A DNA stretch of 64,000 nucleotides from Knufia peltigerae. Taxonomy: Eukaryota; Ascomycota; Eurotiomycetes; Chaetothyriales; Trichomeriaceae. Made by a program: the position numbers and the translations under genes. The notes beneath the pieces are model-generated. The model was given only the letters and a program-made list of their open reading frames with translations. It was not told where the DNA came from and did no database searches. The stretch is from the NCBI GenBank assembly GCA_030247855.1, contig JAPDRN010000075.1:1-64000 (forward strand). Reading direction: 5' to 3'. Positions 12,115 to 23,056 of the stretch are shown in pieces. How positions within the stretch are numbered: the first letter of the stretch is position 1; every line of letters starts with the position of its first letter.

Positions 12115-13630
12115 ATGTACCACGCATCATCTTCCTCATCGCACAACTACCAACATTCTCGACCTTCGGTGCAATTACCCCTACCAGCACCTCTTTCTCT
12201 GTCTATTCAATCACCACGTTCTCAGAATTATCCGCCCTACATGTCTCAGACGAATCCAGCCTCTCCACCGGTGCAAACACCTGGACAGGCGAGTAACCCC
12301 CCGCCAGATGAAAGTCCGACAGCGGTTGTGGAAGTGAACGACGATGCGAACTACAATATACCAACACCGCCACCTATTTGTAAACGATGGCAGGGAATGC
12401 TGTGGAAGATCGAGGTTATTCAGAACCCTTTGCGTGCACGCATGTGCGGCTTCGGTGACAAGGTATTTAAATTCGCCTGGATAGTCGACTCTGAGTTGTA
12501 TACAAGTCTTACTAGTTGCAGGATCGTCGCCCGATCTCACCTCCGCCAGCTGTACTGCTCACAATATGGGACCCAAACACTGGTGCGGAAATAGACTACA
12601 AGTATGGCACCCGACCAATTCTCTTTTTCCCATTACCTCGCTGACCAGATATAGGAAAATTTCAGATCTTTCGAAACTGATCCTTATCGTCGATCTTTGG
12701 AACCTCCACGGCACACGGGAAGACAACTGTGTCAGACACACAACAACTTCGCCTTCGATATCTACCACAACTGCCCATCCCTTTCCATACACATACACCG
12801 GCAAGGTTATCAGCAATCCTTCCGTGGATTACGATGGGAGCCGGATCCCATCCTATATGAACAGCTATGCCGACCAGGTCATCCCAATTGCAGCGAACTC
12901 TGGCGGTCCAGTCCAGCCCGCCAATAGCTCGCAGCCGAACTATGCGAACGACAACCATGCTCACGAGGCGAGAACTAATTCTTTACCCAACAACCATCAA
13001 TCACCCTCGAATGCCCAGTTTCCGGGCGGCTATGACCACCATTCTCCGTCTGCTTTAGTCTCACCTCACTCGATGACATCTTCTTCTCGTTCATCCCAAG
13101 ACGCCGGTATCATAGTAAACGGCGGCCATCGTGATTCTCGAGAGCTTCGAGACATCCGGGATCACAGAGAGACAACTATTGCCAGGAATCTTATTGGGAA
13201 TACCACCGCCAGTGCCAATTTGTTGTATGACGAGAATGGGAAACATGGTATCTGGTTTGTCCTTCAAGATCTCAGCGTCAGAACCGAAGGCTGGTTCCGT
13301 TTGAAGGTCAACCTCTTCAACCTCGCACAACCGCCATTTATGGAAGAGGAGAGCAGCAACACCAACAATGGTAATACCAACGGCAGCAATAACAAGGATG
13401 AGCAGACACCAGCCAACAACGAATTGCTGAAAGAAGCCCCACTTTTGGCATCGGCTTTCAGCAAGCCTTTCAAGGTGTTTAGTGCCAAGAAATTTCCTGG
13501 AGTGATCGAGTCGACGAACCTGAGCAGGACATTTGCCAAGCAGGGCATAAAGATTCCCATCCGTAAAGACCATGGCGGCAAGAAGAGAAAGGCCGGTCCC
13601 GACAGTGACGAAGAAGAGTACGATGAGTGA
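12115..13630 (+). CDS. velB: Velvet-family regulator VelB
   Basis: Transcriptional regulator that in Aspergillus pairs with VeA or VosA to couple light response, sporulation and secondary metabolism in the nucleus. Exons 12115-12462, 12522-12601 and 12655-13630 give 467 aa, longer than the 369 aa of A. nidulans VelB. The velvet domain is split, as usual for VelB. The first part reads WKIEVIQNPLRARMCGFGDK, then DRRPISPPPA and ILIVDLWNLHGTRE. A Ser/Asn/His-rich insertion of about 140 residues follows. The second part is WFVLQDLSVRTEGWFRLKVN and ends in FPGVIESTNLSRTFAKQGIKIPIRK. Both introns sit in conserved sequence and splice in frame. The start CACCATGTAC is the only in-frame ATG before the domain. 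The C-terminus is basic then acidic (KKRKAG...DEEEYDE), NLS-like. Confidence 0.95.
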
Positions 13631-14467
13631 GACCTTGTCGACGTCGAACGTTGTCCTATTACTGGTAAACGGCGTTTATTCCCATGCATGTGGTCACGAC
13701 ACGTTTGAACTTGGGGCAATTAACGGTTTATGAACTCCTGGTTTTTTTCGAGGTTTGCATGTTGTCAACGGTTGCATGACTACGGAGTATGTTTAGAGTA
13801 ATCATGAGAATTCCAGTCTATGCCCTTTTGTGAAAAAGAGAAAGAGAAAGAGAAAGAGAAAATGTAGAGGGCTAAGACCGGTCGTTTGGAGAAGATTCGG
13901 ATCCGTGGCTCTTTTTTAACGGAGCTACTAAGGTATTCACTATGGGACTGCACAATACTACGACTGATCGAACATATTCTACGGAGTATGAAGTACTGAA
14001 TTACCTTTTAATGCCTTTTTTTGGTTTCTTTTGGCTCAGTTTTGGCCCAGTGTCGACAATACAGAGTAGACTTTCAGAACATTCCACTGGATTGTGGTCA
14101 CATTAATTTAGACCAAGTTCGATTTGAATTGACCCATGTACCTGGGTGTATGTAAGTTCGCTCAGAGTGCCAATTATTGCTTTAGGATGATAATACGTCC
14201 CCTTGTTGCACGAGAGGTCAAGAAGATTTAGAGGCAGAAATGAAAACTGCCCGCACAGAGCTCTCTCTTCCGACTCAGGGGCCCCCTTTACATGTCTCTT
14301 GGAGGTCTATCCTGTTCTGACAGTGTTTCCCCCTTGTTGTCTAGCCAGTCCAGGTCTTTTTGAGGCACCTAGGGGGAGAGACTTTCTCTTCCTCATGCGG
14401 GATTCCTGTCGCTAGTGCCATGAAGACAAACAGACAAAGAAAGAAACCGAATCACCACGCATCGCAG
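13631..14467. other. Intergenic: 3' regions of velB and the MFS gene
   Basis: The flanking genes converge, so this should hold two 3' ends. It contains four tandem AAAGAG units (13835-13858) and two exact TACGGAGTA nonamers (13781-13789 and 13980-13988). No coding potential was seen. Confidence 0.5.
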
Positions 14468-17400
14468 TCAGTCGCGGTGTGTCGAAAGCTCGCCCGGATC
14501 GGTCGGAGGTGGTGGTGCTGGTGGTGGTGGTGGGATGACGTCTCGGGCAGGTGAGGGCGTCGTCGCGCCGGCCGCCGCCCGGGAGGGGGGTTTCGACGAA
14601 TCATCCCAGCCGTCGACGACAAGTTTGCTTCGCATGCGCAGTCGCGGGCCGAAGACCCGCAGGATGACGACGACGCCGAGGTGGACGGACGCGGCGGACA
14701 AGGCGAGCACGGTGCTCGACCAGCCGTAGCCACAGCGCCGGACGAGGGCGGGCGCGAACAGGGGGAAGCCGAACCCGGCCAGGTCCATGGCGACGTTCAT
14801 GGTGGAAAAGATGTGCGCTATCTTGGTGTTGGTCCTGTACACGTCCACGGTGTACCTGGCCACAAAGTCCGGCGTCGTGCTGAGCCCGACGGAGAAGACG
14901 AGCGACCCAAGGATGGGGAGCGCGACGCCGGTGTGCCTCTCGGCGGACCAGCCGTAGAGGACGAGCCCCGCCAGGACCAACAGGGAGCCGGGGGCGCTCG
15001 CCACGAGCCAGCGCTCCGGGGGAGCTTCGTGGTACTTGCTTCCGGCGCGGTCGAACTTCCACACGCGACTCACATTGGCCAGGACACGGCCCAGCACGAG
15101 TCCTCCCGCCATGGGCACGTACAACCCCCCGGAGACGGCGTGCGACAGGCCATACTTGTCGTGTAAGAGTCGTGCGAAACTCGCAAAAACGAAGTACAAC
15201 GTTCCGAAATAGATGGTCCTCCAAATGGTCAATAGGGCGACGATCGGATCTCCCAGTATTCGTAGTTTCGTGGTGAAGCTACCGGTGATGTGCCCGAAGA
15301 GTGACGACTGCCGTTTCCCTGGGCCATCGTCGACACTTTTACTAGGGTCATCGGTGTGGTCAGAATCTCTTCCACAAAGCAGGACCAACAGCAGTGCTCC
15401 CGCTGACATCTCTGTCAACAGCTGGAACGACCACCGCCAGGACGGATGTGCAGCTGAAGCTCCAAACCAAGGGCCTAAGCCAAGAGCAAGCGGAGGTGAT
15501 GTTGCGTAGAGCCACAGCAGTCGCTTTCTCTGACGGATTGTCCCCACGGTGGTCGAAGCGTTCAACAAGGCTACTGACCCGCTGGCTCCGATCCCGGAGA
15601 GCAGTCTGGACCAGATCAGCTTGGTCGACGTTTTTGACACACTGGATGCCAGATGGGACCCAGTAGAAATGAAGGCGAATATCAGTGAAGAGCGCCATCG
15701 GCCGCAGACATTGATTAGGGGCGTTGCGAAAAGCACCCCAAATACTTGGCCAAGAAGATAAATAGAGAGAATCAGTTGAGATCTGACTTCAGATTGGTCA
15801 GCCAGGCTTCTGGAGATCTCGTCGAGCATAGCAGCAGGCATTATAGCAGCAAAGAAAGCCAGGAGTGCTGGCGGACATGTCGTGGCAATGTACTTCAATA
15901 ACTTCCATGATGACTGGTAAGTATTGTCAAGGCTTTCAGCGCTAGGGCCGGGCTGCAACGTGATATGAGCTTGCTGCATGACTTTCAGAACGCAGAAGGA
16001 GGATAAAACATACCTGGGGTGATTCCCATCGACCGGCACGTTCTGCCGTCGTCGACAACAACCGAGTGTGCTCATCGACACCGGTTTCCAACTCCTTGGG
16101 TACGGTAGGTGTTCGCCTATTTTGACTCCGACTGTGTGCTGACAGCAGCCGAGATATAAAGCCGCTATCAGCGTCCCTATCTAGCCTGAACTTGAGTGTC
16201 GGCTCCGTCTCATTCGAGGTGCGCAGATCAACACTTTGTTCGAAAGACGCTTCTCGAGAGTCTCGAGGTACCTCAGTACTACCACGGTCGGGGTCCGGCC
16301 TTGCAGAAGATTGCGTATTCTCAATTGAAACACAAGGTTTCGAGTCAATACCTTGCTCTTGTGTAGGTTGCGAAGGTCCAGGCTCCGTATCTGTGATAGC
16401 GTTTGATATGTCCAGTCCCACATCAGTCGAGTTAAGAGATTTACCAATCTCCCGAATGATCGATGAGGCAGATACCATGTATGCGATTGGCAAGAAGCTC
16501 CTCACAGCGACGAGGGAACCAAGAAGCAAGTTATCCTTGATTACCCAAGACCCGGAGTACCCAGGAGCTGCCCATCAATGTCAGTCGGCTTTGATCATGT
16601 AAATGCTGAGCACTTGGGGATATATACGTACCAAGCGGTCTTTGCAATATGATCTGAGTAACAGTAAGATTTAATCCCTCTACTGATATCTTGACATTGC
16701 TTTGACCAAGCACACCGTGCAGGTGATACCCCGGACCGGCCACTATCGTCACCTCTGCTTGTGGTTGGAGGGCGTTCGTGTTGATATCGTCTATCGGTAT
16801 CATGTTTGCATCCCGACTTGTATTGTATAGGTTAGGCAGCACAGTCACATCGTCATTCAATTCTATCAATACCCAATCACCGGCAATGTCAGACTGATTC
16901 TGACTTGACCAATTGCTCTGTGCGAAGACCAGGCCCAAAGAAGTGGTAGACATATTGCTGGACGAGGAGTGTGCCAAGGTCACAGCAGGCTTCCTCCCCG
17001 GCTGAATAGACATGACGGCAGTTGGATTGGCTTCGTCCTGGAACGGCTGATCTCCATCTTGTTGATTCAAAGTCACCTCACCGGCGAATGTTGGGTGTTG
17101 TGAGTCAAATAGCTGGTCGTCCTCATCGTCGCTGTCTGTCGAATCAGAGTAGTAGAGATCGTGAGTGACCTGACATATTGACTCCGGCCCTGAACGTTGC
17201 ATTTGTTGGCGGATGAATGGATGCGCAACGGTAAGGCCATATATTTTTGAGTCAACCCGAATTAAGCCACCAAGTCTGAAAGAAGCACCATTTCCAGGAC
17301 CAGTACTGAGCTCTAGGCCTACCAGGCTATGCTTCTCTTCCAAGGAGACGTCAACATATGCCACATGATACTGGCCAGAGTTGGAGCTGCGGGCGGCCAG

Positions 17401-17946
17401 AGAGATTTTGTCTGCTATGACTTTGATAGGAAAGGGGCATTGTTGCATGGTCTGTAACTTTCTGACGATCTTGTTAGCATTTTTGATTGTCTTCTTCCTG
17501 CCATCTTCGGTGTTGCACAAGGACTCGTCCCACACGGATAGAACGATACACGGGCCGACCTTCGACGAGGAGTCCGAAACCATTAAAATTTCAGGTTGAC
17601 ATATTTGACTTCGAAAATGCAGCTGGAGTTCGTCTACAAGACGCTCCCTTATGAGGTTCTCCCAGGTCTGAATGTGCTCATCTGGCACTAACATGGATGG
17701 TAATGCATAGATAGCTTTGCCTAAAGGAAGTGCGAGATGGCCGTTGATAAGGAGTGGCTGTGGTGCTTTTTGCTGTGTATTTGTTGTTGCTGTTGTCGAG
17801 TGGTTTTGTGGTTGTGCGACGGGCTCATTGTTCGGAACTTTGACCCCTCTGAAAAGTTCAATCACCTTGACGAACCCGATCGTGAACTTTTCGGAAGTAA
17901 GACCACGATCAACAGTAGAGGCCGTTCTTGGCCGGAGTGCTTCCAT
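14468..17946 (-). CDS. Trypsin-like protein joined in frame to an MFS transporter (fusion, or two overlapping genes)
   Basis: Exons 17946-16632, 16567-16014 and 15952-14468 splice in one frame to 1117 aa. The first ~460 residues look like a trypsin-fold domain: LTVAHPF in the His position, DWVLIEL, and APGYSGSWVI in the GDSGG Ser position. A disordered linker ends in DEHTRLLS, typical of MFS N-termini. About twelve hydrophobic segments follow (for example LILSIYLLGQVFGVLFATPL and LLSGIGASGSVALLN), then a proline-rich tail. The 554-nt middle exon has no stop between the protease-like end and the MFS-type N-terminus, and both introns (64 and 61 bp) keep frame. Alternative: the protease-like gene stops at 15942 and the MFS gene starts at 16081, overlapping in another frame. 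MFS substrate unknown. The MFS 3' half is much richer in GC than its 5' half. Confidence 0.7.
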
Positions 17947-18405
17947 AATGCTCAGAGGATGGCAAGCATTATGGGCGCGCCGACCAATGCGAGATAAAGC
18001 TCATATGACACAAGACAGGGCAGACAAGTTGTAGATTGTCGAAGGCACTGTGAAGAAGACGAGAGAGGAGTTCTTGAATTGGACATGGTCAGGCTGAGTC
18101 TCGCTTAGCGAAGCGATCGGTGGGCGGTGCTGGAGACGAATCTTTGTAAACGGCTTGTCTTCAAGTGTAGCCAATAACATGTGCGCAGTCAACGTAGCGC
18201 ATGCATCGTGGGACCTATTGGTGAAAATAGGCGGATCGGGGCGAATCTGGCCGGGCCTCAGCCACCGCCTCGTGCTGCACCTGCATCGGACTCGGAACGC
18301 ATATGTAGATGGTGGCAGGAAGCTTGAGGCTCTCCCCGTTTTCTACCATGTACCAAAAGACACCTTTGCCGACTGGGACAACTGCTCGACCGTCTCTGTT
18401 GTTTG
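17947..18405. other. Divergent promoter between the trypsin-like/MFS gene and the membrane-anchored unknown
   Basis: About 460 bp separate the two start codons, so the genes probably share control sequences. A short open stretch continues upstream of the plus-strand ATG to 18328, so that gene could begin earlier or have another exon. No specific binding site was recognised. Confidence 0.5.
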
Positions 18406-19510
18406 ATGGCTGTACTTCCCGAGAACCTCGATCACAAGCCCAGCCATGATACAAGACAAAAGATTTTCCAGGCCTTCTTTGGCACCAGTCTTGCAAGAGT
18501 AAACCACAATCACTCACAGCAATATTTCAGTTATTATGAGCGAGAATTGGCAATGCTGAAGTTTGGTTCCTTGACTTCAACAGCAACGTCAAGGAACGAA
18601 TTGCTTGTTACCACACACACGGACTTGATCGAAATAGTAGACGTTGTGCGTTCGGCAGCAGACAACAAACTGAACCTCATCCAAGCACTTCAAAAAAGGC
18701 ATCCAGGGACAGATGCTACCGCATCACGAACATTAAATCTTTTTGTGAGACTGTGGTTGATGTTGAACGTCCGCGAGGCAGAAGCCTTGTTGCACGCTCC
18801 ACAAACATATCTCTTGCATTGGAGTGACAAGCAGACGTTGCCAGAGTTCGTGGCGGAAGCATTCCCGACCTCAAGGTGGAAGATTGAAGCCAAAGACAGT
18901 CGGCTGCATCCCTCATTCACTGCAGTCTTCATGGTGGACATCTGTGGCTTGAAGCTGGAATGGACAGACTGTCTCGCGGATCATCTGAGACTTGATCGAC
19001 GACATAACGCTCTGAGGGTTTATTCGTACAAGGGGTTGCTTCAGGCTCACCTCAATACCTACCAGAGTACTGGTGCAAATAATGAAAGGTCAGTCATGCA
19101 AGAGAGCTGGAGTATATCAGCGAGCCTCTAATGTTTTCGACAGTCCCCTTCCCGAAAGGCTCCTCATGGAGACGATATGGAGTCTGAACCTCCTCTTTCC
19201 GCAGTGGGATCAAAATACCAACGCCTTGCTCAAGAAGCACCAACAGACCTTTCAGCAAGCAGGGCCCTACAACGGACCGCCGACGCTGAACCTTGCCGAA
19301 TTTCAATATTGGCGAGATCGATTGATGGAACTTCATGATGTAGTTTTTCTGGCTCCTCCGGCAAGTTGGGCCCAGCTGTGGCGGGACCGTCGAAATCCTC
19401 AACAATTCTGGACGTTCTGGTTGGCACTGGTCATTTTGTGGTTGACGTTGATCTCGACGGTAGCGGGCATCGTGCAGGCGTGGGCTTCGATAAAGAGTCT
19501 AGATAGTTGA
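18406..19510 (+). CDS. Conserved-looking fungal protein with C-terminal membrane anchor, function unknown
   Basis: Exons 18406-19088 and 19144-19510 (intron GTCAGT...CGACAG, 55 bp) give 349 aa. No known domain is recognised. It has LNLFVRLWLMLNVREAE, then a LEWTDCLADHLRLDRRHNALRVYSYKG block, PLPERLLMETIWSLNLLFP across the splice, and FQYWRDRLMELHDVVF. The last 30 residues hold one strongly hydrophobic helix (FWLALVILWLTLISTVAGIV) with a short tail, fitting a tail-anchored or single-pass membrane protein. I recall this layout from fungal hypothetical proteins but can name no family. There is no signal peptide. It is divergent from the trypsin-like gene, and the start is uncertain because the frame stays open 78 nt upstream. 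Confidence 0.75.
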
Positions 19511-21173
19511 TCTAATGGAGCAATGCCAAACACCGTACTCGTAGAACCCCGCTGCTACCGCTGTGATTGCTGTGAATTGAGCCGTAGTGACGATATTGAT
19601 GCAGTCAGGATAGACCAAGGCCAAAAAGAGTATCATTGATTGATCCTTCCAAGAGACAGCCACATTGTGACGCATCGAAGTGAGGTGTGTACAGCGAGAT
19701 GCGTACTCGTACTCGTACACGTTTGCAGCGTGTTTCTTACCTCATCTATTCCTTTCTTGATGGGAAGTTTTGATTTTCTCCCAGGACTGCACAGTACTTT
19801 GAGGAATGCAATTACCATAGGTTGAGTACCTTGTAGAGAATGAGCCGGTGGGAATATGCTTTACACTGCAGCTCCAAGCGTGGTTCGTGGCCGATAAGGC
19901 CACCGGGAACGAACAAACCCCCCCCCCCCTTCATGGAGAGCGTAAAACTCCGGGCTCCAGCAGAAGCCTATGGCACCTGTAAAAAGCCTATCAAATGGTC
20001 GACGTTTAGGCCTGGTGAACCTTAAATTTCCCCCTAGTTGAACCCCCTAGGCCAAGGCCCCCGAGCCCCGGAAACGACGCCAATTGCCCATATTGTCCGG
20101 AGAAATGATATCAAATGGGGATAATCCATGAGGCCTACCCTAGGTGCGTGCAGAAACCCCCCTTACAAGGCCTTTCTACCTTGGGACGTAACACTTGGAA
20201 AAACTCCATACGTTCTTCCAGAAGTTAACCAAAAAGGAATTCCATCTGCAACAATCCTTGTCATTACCGAGTTTCTTCAGGTAGGGCTGATGGAACGGCT
20301 CTATACGCCATTCCCGTAAGGAGTATTCGTACCCTGTCTCTGTGAACCCATCGCTGGGCACCCGTCATGCATCATCCGAAAGGTGGAGGACATACTCGGT
20401 GAGGATAGGCTGAAAAACCTGTCTTTTGTTGCAACGAAATCTCACACATCCCTTACTCGCGACTCGTGGTTCGCACTCGCACTCCCGCCCTCCGAATGGA
20501 AATGTCCTACGAGCTATAACGACTCCTCGTCCCCATCTTCCGACCTAGGTATTGTATCCGTCTCAACTGGACTACAGTATTCCGAATCGCGGCCCGCTAG
20601 TCGTACAATATACGCCCCGAGCCGTCTTTTTCCTCCTCCATCCTTCGAAGCTCGTTGGTACTCTGTCAACCAAGTCTACGGGAGCTATATCAGTGTCGTC
20701 CACCCAAGACACCTCGTCATGGTCGCCGGTGAATTTCCTTTGCAAAAACCGGACAATTTGTAAAAACAATCAGAACCACCAACCCTGGATTCTGTCTCCA
20801 TTGTGCTTACCAACATGTAGGTACAAAAACAACCAGGTAGACCGCTCTCCCCTCCATTGTTCCGCTGTGCGCGGAAATTTTTTTTTCTTTTTTCCTTTTC
20901 TCCTCTCTCAATGAAACATTGCAGGCCTCGCTAATCTCCATTGCATTGGCGCCATCTGTCTGTCGTCCATCCCCAAACAAGAAGGCATATAAGTATCCGA
21001 ACCGCTTCTTCGGGCTCCATTACTCTCGAAGGCTCAAAGCACATTTTCGGTCGCGAAGTTCTCAGTAGGCGAGTGGGAACAAGGATCACTTTGACAGTGC
21101 TCCATTTCCCCTACAAGATCCAAGGATACATATTTCAAACCTCCGTACTCGACAGAGTATATTTTTCGGAGAG
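19511..21173. other. Gene-free stretch upstream of the AKR-RidA gene
   Basis: About 1.7 kb. It contains a C12 run (19918-19929), a small perfect hairpin GTGGCC-GATAA-GGCCAC near 19888, and a GTACTCGTACTCGTAC element near 19702. Short open frames here show neither family resemblance nor coherent splicing. The last few hundred bases should be the AKR-RidA promoter. Confidence 0.45.
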
Positions 21174-22968
21174 ATGGCATCGACAGAGCCTCCTATCGTC
21201 GAGCGGACTACCATCCGAGGCACACTGGAGATCGCTCGGATGGTTAACGGTCTCTGGCAATTGGCAGGAGGTCATGACAAGAGTGTGGATATACCAACAG
21301 CTGCGAATGTCATGGAGGATACGTAAGTTTGTCTTCTGTTTCTCATGGTTGCTGCACCAAAAAGTCTTCAGGGGGAGCATTGCTCACCTGTGACGACAGA
21401 ATCACCTGTGGTCTAGACACGTTTGACATGGCGGATCACTACGGCGATGCAGGTACGTCTAGACCATACTACAAGCAGTGTATGCAATTTCAGACAAGAC
21501 ATCTAACTGTAGCTCCAGAACTGGTCGTCGGCCACCATAACAGGACATCAAAGACCAGCAAAGTGGCCTTCACAAAGTGGTGTCCAAAGGAAAATGGTAT
21601 CAAGACCTTCGCAAACGCCGAGGCGGCAGTCGACCTGGCCTTGAGCAGAATGGGCCAGCAAAAGATCGATTTGTTGCAATGTTCGTGGACCTTCTGCTCA
21701 TCTACAAAGAGTCTGAGTTGACGTCGAGTACCAGATCATGCTTGGGATTTTTCAGACGACACATATCTTCACAATTTAACCCACTTGCACGATCTGCAGA
21801 AACAAGGCAAGATCGGATTGATAGGCCTCACCAACACAGATGCAGCACATCTGCAAATGCTTCTTGATTCCAAATTTCCTATCGCTACCAACCAGCTCCC
21901 GACCTCAGTCATCGACCGCCGATTGACTTCCGGACGGCTGAACGAAGTGTGTCTGAAGTATGACGTTGGCGTGCTGGCTTATGGAACTCTTCTCGGCGGC
22001 TTCCTCAGTGAGACGTGGCTTGGAAAGCCCGAACCCGCTGATATCAGCCGACTAAACTGGAGTTTGAAAAAGTATCTGCGGTTCATATGGGAGGCCGGAG
22101 GTTGGGAACCGTTCCAAAGAGTTCTTGAAGCTTTGAACGTCGTGGCGCAAAGGCATGGGGTTTCCATTCCAGCCGTCGCCACCCGGTTTGTCTTGGATAT
22201 TCCTTCAGTCAAGGCTGTTATCGTCGGAACACGCCTGTCAGCAGATTCTCGGTTGCACATTGCCCGGAACCTGGAAGCCTTCTCTTTCCAATTAGCTCAA
22301 GATGATTTGGACCTCATTCATGAGGCTCAAACCGGCCTGCGCGATATACCCGGTGATTGTGGAGACGAATACAGACGACCTCCTTTTCTGACCGCGGCTG
22401 GAGACTTGAGCGATCACTTTTCGCAGGATAGAAGGCAGTACAAGCAGTTGGACGAGGCATTGTCTGAAGGAAAAAGAATAGAGTATAGCTCTGGAAGCAA
22501 ATGGGAGCCAATTGCGGTACGTCGTGATTGGAATCCTCCAGTGAGATGGCCACCCTGAAGATGAGTGCTGACGTTCTGTTGCAGGGTTATTGTCGAGCGG
22601 TCAGAACAGGAGGTCATATCCGTGTGTCCGGAACGACGTCGAACTCGCCACTCCCCTCTGTCCCAGTTGTTGGTGGAAGCAATGCTCACAGCCAGACGAT
22701 CCGTATATTAGACATTATTGAAGGGGCTTTGAAGGCCCTGGGGTCATCCCTTTCTGATATAGTCAGGACCCGCATCCTGGTCCGGGATGTTGGAATGTGT
22801 GAAGAAGTTAGTCGAGCTCATGGCTCGATCTTCTCGAACGCTGGCATCTTGCCTGCCAATACCCTCGTAACTGCTGGTCTGGTCGGAGACCAAATGTTAG
22901 TCGAAATCGAAGCGGACGCTGAAGTTGGTTGCTCCCATAGAGGCGTTTTAAAATTGGCAGAAGCATAG
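21174..22968 (+). CDS. Aldo-keto reductase fused to a RidA/YjgF domain
   Basis: Five exons (21174-21322, 21400-21452, 21519-21680, 21735-22516, 22585-22968) encode 509 aa. Residues 1-380 form an NAD(P)H-dependent aldo-keto reductase. The catalytic tetrad is intact: Asp59 and Tyr64 in FDMADHYGDAE, Lys87 in AFTKWCP and His123 in QYHAWDF, each next to a splice site that reads in frame. PSVKAVIVGTRLSADSR is the usual cofactor region. Residues 383-509 are a RidA (YjgF/endoribonuclease L-PSP) domain: GYCRAVRTGGHIRVSGTT, DIVRTRILVRDV and MLVEIEADAEV. Where RidA deaminases have the ligand-binding Arg before the IEIEA strand, this protein has Gly (TAGLVGD). I recall AKR-RidA fusions from other fungi; the substrate is unknown. 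It converges on the neighbouring transcription factor, with 88 bp between stop codons. Confidence 0.92.
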
Positions 22969-23056
22969 CCAACCATAATGACGCGAATCAGTGCGACGAT
23001 GAGCTCGATGAAGTGACGCAATCACCTCGTTCTCACTCGAGGCTCTTCCAGCAGAA

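Noticed and set aside
19840..20770. Decayed transposon upstream of the AKR-RidA gene
   Set aside because: No terminal repeats, target duplications or recognisable protein remnants could be found by eye.
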